A program made the translations under genes and the position numbers. The notes below the pieces were generated by a model. The model had not been told where the DNA came from and made no database searches. It saw only the letters and a list, made by a program, of their open reading frames with translations. A stretch of DNA of 64,000 bases, taken from assembly GCA_013398615.1 (NCBI GenBank), contig VZSR01000479.1:4116738-4180737 (forward strand). Reading direction: 5' to 3'. Below are positions 12,601 through 21,600 of the stretch, piece by piece. Numbering within the stretch: position 1 is the stretch's first letter; each line of letters begins with the position of its first letter. The stretch comes from Brachypodius melanocephalos. Its lineage: Eukaryota; Chordata; Aves; Passeriformes; Pycnonotidae.

Positions 12601-15600
12601 CTCCAGGAGCTGGAGCCTAAACCAGGGTGTGCAGTGGCAGGAATATTTGTTGGTAATGACAAATAAAAGAAATAGGAGTTTAGAATGTTCATGTCAAGAA
12701 TAGAATCAAGTCTTTCTATGAATAGACATGGTTTTCCCATGTATTTGGACCTTTTAAGGTCCACTATGTATTTTGGACCTTTAAGTCACTTAGTATTTAA
12801 AAAAAGAGAACAGTTGTTTTCTTAAAATACTGCCTAAGTGCTTTTGACAGAATTCCCAATAGATCTGAAGTGCTGACACCCACCATGATGCCAGTTCAGA
12901 TTTTGGTGGCCGCTTAAATGGGATTCACAAACCTGCGGATTTCTTGGAGATGACAATGTTGGACAGAAACTGCAGCTGTTGAGACAACTTTTGGTCTTGC
13001 CTAGGGTAGCTGGAATACCAGATGATTAGATAGATCTGGAGGTGGAATGGTGTCATAGTTCTCCAGGACAGATGGTTTAGGATGCTGCAGAAGGAGTGGG
13101 TCCATCTAAATCCTCGAGTCACTGTTCATGTGTTTTGTTCTTGTGCACAGGGCTTTGTATACATCCCTGTCTCTCATGATGCCCTGAGAATCCCTTTATT
13201 TTTGATGTCTTCATCTTAAAAGATCTGCATCACTTCATCATTAGTCAACCTTGGATGGAAATTCATTTGCAATCTGTTAGCACCACTCAGTAGCCAGCCC
13301 GGGTGGTCGGTGTTGGATGGTGTAAGGCCTCTCTCCCTCCCTCCTTCCCTTCTATGCTGCTTTGACTCACTGACAGCCCAAAGCCTTGGCATGGCATGGC
13401 ACAGTGACCTGCTGCATCTTCTCACCCTTCCCAGTGGGAGATCAGGCTGGTCCATCCACTTCTGCCTTCACAAGATCCTGTTTCCTTTAGGAGAATGCCA
13501 CTTATTTTACTTAAACACAGCATATGTGTGAAAAGCTTAAGTACTTGGGTTGCCAAATCTTGCTCCACTGGGCATCACTTAAAAGTATGTTATTTTTGTT
13601 AACTAGTTCTTTGAAAATAATGTTTTGTTTCTTGAGGATTGTTTCATTAATTCAACTTGCTTTCAGCACTGATCTCATTTGGTTGAGGTGATCTGTACTT
13701 TGTTGTATGTGCTGTGCTAACAGCTCATTGATCTAAAATTAGGTGCTTCACAGACAGCTGAAAGACATAATTTTAGGCATGAACGCATTCCACTTAATCC
13801 TAGATTACATTTTCTTTTGAGCTATACCCAAGTGATATATAAATAGGATTGAAGAAAAAAAGGACTTTCAATTAGGATGTTATTTTTGTTGTTACTTATC
13901 TCATCATCTGTCAACATCTGTCTGTGTCTACTTCATTGTAGTTGGGAACATCCAAAGGTCGGATAACTGCAGTCAGATGAATCTCTCTGGCTCTTCCTCA
14001 TCACTGGCCAGTGAAACCAGCAACAAGAACAGTGGACAGCGCAGCTATGGAATAGGTGGGGCTTATTTACAAAAGCAAATTCGGATGATTTGCCAAGCTG
14101 GAGAGAGTTCTGAGAAAAGTGCAAAGGTGGACAGAGAGGAAGAGAGTAGAAAGGCAGAAGCTGAGCATGAACCTACAAAATTAAAGGGATTCTGGTTTAG
14201 AAGACTTAGGGAAAGAAGCTCCTCAAGGGAAAGAACAGCTTTTACTGTGAAAAGGGAAGCAGAGCCCACTGATGCCTTAGAAAGCAACGAAAACCAAAAG
14301 GACAAGGACATTGATGCTCTGAGTACAGCAAGTATCTGTAGCAACAGCAGTGTGTACACATCCTACTGCCTATGCACAAGACCTAGAAGAAGGAGGAAGA
14401 CACTATAATGTATTTTTAGAAGGAAGACTGATGTCCATGTTGTGTGTGATATCCTGAGTTTATCTAAGTTATTTCAGCATTATCCATTTACATGTTTAAG
14501 ATGTTTGCTGTGCTTCCCTTCCAGATGTTTGTGTCAGTTCTTTATAGCTAATCACCCTTACAGTGCAGTGAAGACAATAATGTGAAGTTTAGAAAATCAA
14601 GGAACAGGTACAGTGTCAGTTCAGTTACTTAGTGTGACAAATGCCAATGAAACAGTAAGTTCTGCAACACTTGTTAATTAAGCAGTGGAATGCTCACTTC
14701 CACCGTTGGTGTGTATTCCACTGACATCTTCTGCTGTCCTTTTCAGCCCAGCAGATACTTAGATTTAGTCTGTTCATACACATGTGCTGTTATTTTATGG
14801 CTCAGCTTTCAGATAGTGTTATTAATTTCTTTAATGAAGGGGAACCCTTTTGTTCACCAGATAGTTGGAACACTGTGATGACATTTCTTACTGCAGTACA
14901 GTTGTGTCAATTCAAAGAGTCCCTTAAAAATATAAAGAACCTGAAATATTAGATATTGCCAAATGAAAGGAAACTGAAACTTAATCTTTAAAAGGCTGCT
15001 CTTAAGTACATTTTAAGGTTCAGTTCTATAGTTTTATAAAATTGATATTTAGTGCTCATGCATGCTCTTAAAATCTTACAGCAATAATCAAAGTTAAGCT
15101 GTGAAATCTCAAATTATGAACTTTATGTTCAGTGGCTGTATGCCAGTGTTTCCACATGCCATGCTGTATCATCTCTGTATAGTTTATTCACTTAAAGTCA
15201 TCAGTCTTCTGTATTAGGTTGTGTGTATCACTGGCTTTTACACTGCCTTGTCATTTCATTTCTTCATCTAATCAATGTAAATATGTGGCCATCCCGCTAT
15301 AACGCCCATGTGCAGAAATTTAGGGGGAAAAAAAAAATCAAACTTGGCTGAGGTGTTAGATATATAGGGACATATACCTTATTTGTGTCTGAAAGAAGTT
15401 ATTTAAGGATAAGCCAAGCAGGGAAAAAAAAAAAAAACCACTCTGCATTTTGCTCTGAATCTGGTGGGGTCTTCAGTTGTTTCCCTTCTGTGGGAACAGC
15501 ACTGGAGTCTGGTCCAGCTCCTCCTGCCAAGGTTGTGCTTCCTGCCTTTGCTGCCTTCTCTGTTAGCTTTGAAGCAGATAACAAAACTGAAATGGATCAT

Positions 15601-18600
15601 ATGGCTAATCCCTGAGTGCTAATAGCTGTCTATTACCTTAGTCAGCATCTCCTCCTCCACTGCCAGAATCTTTTTTTGAGTCTTGCATGGCAGTATGGCA
15701 GAGGGATGGTGGGAAGTGTGCTGCATTTATACTGAAGGAGTCAGCTCTTGCAGAATTGCAAGGACCTGATCTGCCCACCCAGTCCTGATGCAGTATGCTG
15801 CTCATTCTGGTTGTGTAGGTTAAAGCTGCTGCTCTGGAGAGTAGTAGAGTTGCAGGTGGGTTATTGGTGTCTCTGATCTGGTGTTAGTAAATCAGTGCTA
15901 GATGCTGATAGATGCTAAAAGCTTTAGTACCCTAAAATCCTCAGTGGACTGATTGTATGCAAACAGGGTATTGTTGGTTTTCTTCTTAGTATCCTTGCTG
16001 TAATGTGTGTGTCAATACTTGGTTGTGATACGTTGATCAAAACATTCTCCTCTCCTCTCCTGTACTTAGGCTATGCCCTCATTCCTTCCACTAAATCCGA
16101 CAACTTCTCAGACTCCAGTCACAGTGAGATTTCATCCCGGTCCAGCATCGTGAGCAACTGCTCTGTGGACTCCATGTCAGCAGCACTGCAGGACGAGAGG
16201 AGTTTGTCCCAGTCCCTCATTGTGGATTCAGGCGGGGCAGAGAGAAAGGAGCACCCTCAGGCACTGACAGATTACAGCCAGCCCTGCCCGGGGTAAGGTG
16301 CAGCTGCTGCTGGTGGTGCTTGGTGTGCTGGTGTCAGAAGGGGTGAGGAAGCTTTGGCCAGGACACAGTTTGTGCACTCCACTGTGGTTATTAAGCTTTT
16401 GCTGGAAGCTGGAGCACTGGCTGCTGTGTGTGTGAGCCTGTTTCCATTAGAAGCTTACAGTATTACTTGGGGAGACAACAGCTTGTTCCCATTGGTTGGG
16501 TTTAGCTGGATATTTCTTGCAGGAGACTGGGGGTTTGTTAAAAGCCAGGATGACACTTAGCAAATTAGTGCCATGGTGAGAGACAGCAGAAGAGCAAGAG
16601 GATATGATCAGTTCTCTCTGAGTCAGCAGTGCCAGTCACTTAACATGCTCTAATGTGATTTGTAAGGATTTTTTTAATTATCATTTGTTGCTTAGGCAGA
16701 CTGGCAGCTTTCCGCCACTGTCTTTTTGACAGTTTCCAAACAAGAGGTCTCGTTACTTTAGTGCAAGGAGAACTTGTGCTGAAGTGATGCTTTGAACTGG
16801 AAGTTTTTATACTTTTCTTATAAGATGTAGCACCTTGATCCCATAGGATGCAGTATCTCCTCATATATCTTGGGATAGCATTGTCTGTCCTCAGTTGTCA
16901 TGGATTCGCTGAGTGAGAGATGCTCCTTACATTTCTAATTTTCCCACCACATGGAATCACAGAATGCTTTGGGTTGCAATGGACCTTAAAGATCATCTTG
17001 ATCCAACCCCCTGTCTCTGAGCAGGGATGAGGGTGCTTCCAGCCCCATCCAACCTGGCCTTGAACACTTGCAGGGGTGGAAAGAAATGAGTAATTCAGTT
17101 TATTTCATAGGATTAAAATGGGAATTTAAAGATGTGCTTGATCAAAGAAAATAATTCCCTTTCTAGAAGGCATAATACACATTGAGTTTATTTTTTGTGG
17201 TTGTTCCTTTATTCCTTAGTTTCAACAGGTTGTGAGAGAAGAAAGTGGGATCTACAAAATAGAAAAGGAAGGAAAAAAAACCCCCTTGCTTGCACATACC
17301 TAAGAAATATTCCTTGATTTCACAACGTGTCAGTAAACTGCTGAGAGAGGGTGTTGAATTTTAATGTTGTGCTGCCCATGCATTTGTTAACACACCCAGA
17401 AATAGCTGAGAGACTTGAATAATGTCTAGCAATCCTATCTTCGTGTATTCTAAATTCATACAAACCTGGCTATATTTTTCCCCTCTTAATTTTGCATTTA
17501 GAGCGATTAGATCTTTCAGCAGACATTTCTTTAAAAAAGAAATTTTGGACTTTGCTTTTCAGAATCTATCCTTCCATATTGTTCCTACAAATGTTACTAA
17601 TGCCCAATATTTCCAAATGTTCTTGAAATTTAGCTGCTTCCACTCTGTCTAGACAACTTGATGGTGCTGCCAGTGAAGGGGTTGGATTTTATTTTAAATA
17701 TTTATTTTTGTTTTAGTTTATAAATGTAAAGAAAAAATATGGCAGACTAAATGTAAGAGGTAATTTACTTTCCTGCTTTCTGTCAGGCACTCTTGCTATG
17801 ATTGGTAGAGAAGAGCTTCTGTGGGCTACACTTAAGGATCTGGCATGCAGCCTGGAAATACATGTTGCAAACTTGTTATTCCCTTGGGAATAACTCCCTT
17901 GCTGCTGTGTGCAGCAGTGATTTGGGAGTACCTGTGTCTCTTGTCAGTGCTCCCTTGTGCCTTGAGCTTGCGGCTCCCTGATACAAACCCAGGGTTGCCT
18001 CTGAGTCCATTGCTCTTATTGTAAAAGCTGACAAGTGTTTTTTTCCCCAATTTCTGTTGTCTCCCAATGTAGCTGGTCCATCAGTAGGCCTGCTCTTATC
18101 AGAGGAATGGCATTCACATCTTCCATGAGCAGCGAGGAGATCTCCCACGAGCACATCATGGTAGAGGCAGCAGACAGCGGCCGGGGAAGCTGGACTTCAT
18201 GCTCAAGTAGTTCTCATGACAATTTCCAGAATATCCCAAACCAGAAGAGCTGGGATCTCCTCAGTTCTTACCGTCACACCCAGCTGGATGGACCTATAGC
18301 TGAAGTGGATCCCACAAACTGTTACTCTGAGGAGGGTTATTTGTACTCTGAAGCCTTTTCCAAAGCCAACAGGCAGTCGAAAGCCAGCGTGGAGCTCGAT
18401 CAGTCTCGGCAGAGCTGGGCATCCTCCAGCTCCCTGTCAGACACTTACGAGACAAACTATGGGACAATCAAGCGGAGGGGGCTGGAGAACTCCACAGCGG
18501 AGCAGACGGAGGTTTTGGACTCTAAAGCAGGCGCTGATACAACTTACAAAACTGTTACTTCGAGTACAGAAAAAGGCCTGATAGGTAAGCCAAGCCAACA

Positions 18601-21600
18601 GCTCATGGAAGCTGCTACATCTGTTTTTCATTTTGATACTAAGTTGTTAAGCAATGACATCAACAGGTCTGGGGCTGCCTGGCATGTTGAATTCAGCTTC
18701 ACACGTGGTTGTAATCATAGCACTACACAGTGTGTTTTCAAGCCACCTTCTTTTGCATTAGGAATATCAAGATACTAATCACTTCATGGGTCTGCAGGAA
18801 AACTCTCTACAGGAAAATGTTGGGCAGTTCGTTTTTATAGTATTCTATTTTGCTTTTTTGACCGATTTTGGAGGTGCACTCATCACTGTAGATGTTCTTC
18901 TGACAAGGGTCAGTGATCCCTTACTCCCAGGAACCCAGAGGGAAGTGGATGACTGCAGAGTGGCGTGGAACTCACCTGCCTCTCTGGAGCTGGGGCACCT
19001 TTCATCCACAGGGCTTTGGACTTGGAAAGCTCAAGGGCAAAGCAGATTCCTTTCCTGTCTTTGGTATTTTAAAGATGCCATTTATCTGATTATACAGCTG
19101 CAGTTTGGCTACTTATGAAAGGGAAAAAAAATAAGAATGTTCTTTGAAATATGCACAGTTCTATCAAGCAAGATGTTCTTCCCCCATCCTAGTGAGTTCA
19201 GTAGCCAAAATGAAAGAAGCTGGTTAGTACAAGATAAAACATGGAATGCAAAGCTTTCTAAGACTGTGAGGCAAGGGTGCAGCTGAAATGCAATTTAATT
19301 ACTGAGTGGATTGCTGGAGGGCTTTGTTATCAAAGGTAATTGCCTGAATAAACATTGCACATAGGGCAGAGGTCTTGGATTTCGTTCCTCCTTGCCTTTG
19401 GAAAAGAAATTGTGGTGGAGCCTTACAGAAAGTTTGCATTGCTGTGCTTGTGCTCTGCCCGTGCAGCCTTTCAGAGCTGTCCATGAATGTTTGAGCTGTA
19501 TTAAGGAGATGGCAAGTTCACTGTTCAGTACATGCTGTCTTTGCCGACAGCACTTTCCCTTCCTTTTAATTCCTTTTCCCTTCTGCACCATGTAGCTGTG
19601 AGGAGCATTCACAGAGTGCTGGAGCTGCTCAAGGAAAGATCTGATATGGGTGGATATAATTACAGGTTTGCAAATGCAAATCCGTTAGCTGTTCACCATC
19701 ACACAATATGCCAAAGATACCTTCACTTCATTTCACTGTTTGTAAAATACTATGAATTGGAACTTGACAAAGGGACACATTATTCTTGCATTACTACAGT
19801 AGACCAAAGGTTAGCTCTAGGGAGCCTGAAGCTTTCTCCTTTAAAGGAGAACATCCCCACCCTCAGCATTCCTCCTGCAAATCCAACCAAGGCTGAAGGT
19901 GAGGCGAGCACCCAGCCCTTCCCCATCCCTCCAGGGAAGGGCAGATCCTCTTCAGTTCCCCTGCTTTTTCACAGAGACCTCATTCAGTGCTAGTTAAATG
20001 AAAATAAATCCTGTGATTCAATAGTGTAAATCTCTGCCTGTACCCACGTGTATCTGCTAAACCTCAGACTGACTGAATTTGATTTTGGTTGTTTTACTGT
20101 CAGCTCAAGCATGAGCTGAGGCCATCAAGTATGAACCAGCTTGTGTTCCTGATACTAAAACCTGGAATCTCACAAGTCTACAACACAATAAGAAATACTC
20201 CTTTATTTTTGATCCTTTCCCATTCTGCTAAGATAAGAAACTACTACTTTTGCTGAAATACATGAAACTAATGAACATGCAGTGTTTAAAATGGATCCAC
20301 AGGAAGAATGCAAATTCACCTAACTAAGATTAAAAAAAATTACCCTGGCTTTGAAACTCTACTGTTGCAACATGTCCATGGAAAAGAGCCCAATTTAACA
20401 TGCACATAAGCCCCAGACCTGGGTGGGAGGGAGGGGAGGCAGCCTAAGAAGAGTTAAATTTTGGATGGAGAGCCTCTGTGACTTGAACTACTGTTGAATA
20501 GGGCAGGAAGGGAGAAGATGAATTATGAGGCATGGACATTGCAAATAAATAATACTGATTGTAGCCTTTTCAAGACTGCACAAGGTGTAATGCAGCCCTT
20601 CCAGGGACTGTTCCTATAACTGTTCTGGTTTTTTCTCACTTGTAAACAGAGAACATAGTTTAAGATAAGGGTATAAAGGAAAACGAAACAAAAACCAAGG
20701 GAAAAAAAGTAAGAAATCAAAAGTATGGGTGTGATAAGCCATTATTCCCTCTGTGAAAATATAAAATAATTAATGCAGGCTCAATTCTCAGTCTGCCTTG
20801 TAGGATCAATTTTAAGTGATGCTGTTTTTGTTTTCCTATGGCATAGCCCGATATTTTCATGTCTTTAAACACATCAGTTGATATGGTGATATTTTATTAT
20901 AATGAATTTGTGTTAAGCAACTGACCTCTTTTGGGTGATGAGATGGATTTCGGAAGTGAACCAGCAGTTCTTGCTGTCAAACACCAGCATGCTGTGCAAA
21001 GTAACTCTGGGCTGGTTGCCTTAATTCCTTCTCTTTCAGTTTCCCAGCCTGTAACAGTGGCATCAGACTTGTCTGTGCTGGTTGTCCGTTCTGCCAGAGA
21101 GCTCCAGAGCATCCCCTGGTGCAGCAGAGCCATAGGAGCAGGGACTGTAATAAAAGATGTTAATTGCAGTCTGAATGCAGACAAGCTTAGAGTCCTCTTT
21201 CCACTCAATTGACATCTCAGCTAAGGAGTTCATGGATTCTTTTGCTACTCTGATTTCTTAAAATCAATAGAAAACAGAAATGAAGGCACAAATACCTGCT
21301 GCTGTCATTATAACCAGTGTTTCTGCATTTGCGTTTTGTTATCAGTTTCTGTTTTGCCATTGTAACATTTCATGATTTTTTAACGTTTTGTTTCCTTTCT
21401 TTTTCTTCTTTAACATTTCCATTGCTTATTTCTTGTGCCCAGTGTACTGTGTCACCTCACCTAAGAAGGACGATAGGTATAGGGAGCCACCGCCCACCCC
21501 TCCAGGATATATGGGGATTTCTTTAGCGGACATAAAAGAAGGATCGCCCCACCACCCACACCTCAAACCTCCAGACTATAGTGTGGCAGTGCAGAGGTCA

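Noticed and set aside
19532..19993. 153-codon ORF in the RAPGEF6 intron, considered as an extra cassette exon
   Set aside because: RAPGEF6 proteins join the exons ending at 18584 and starting at 21443 directly, and there is no clear donor in a compatible phase.
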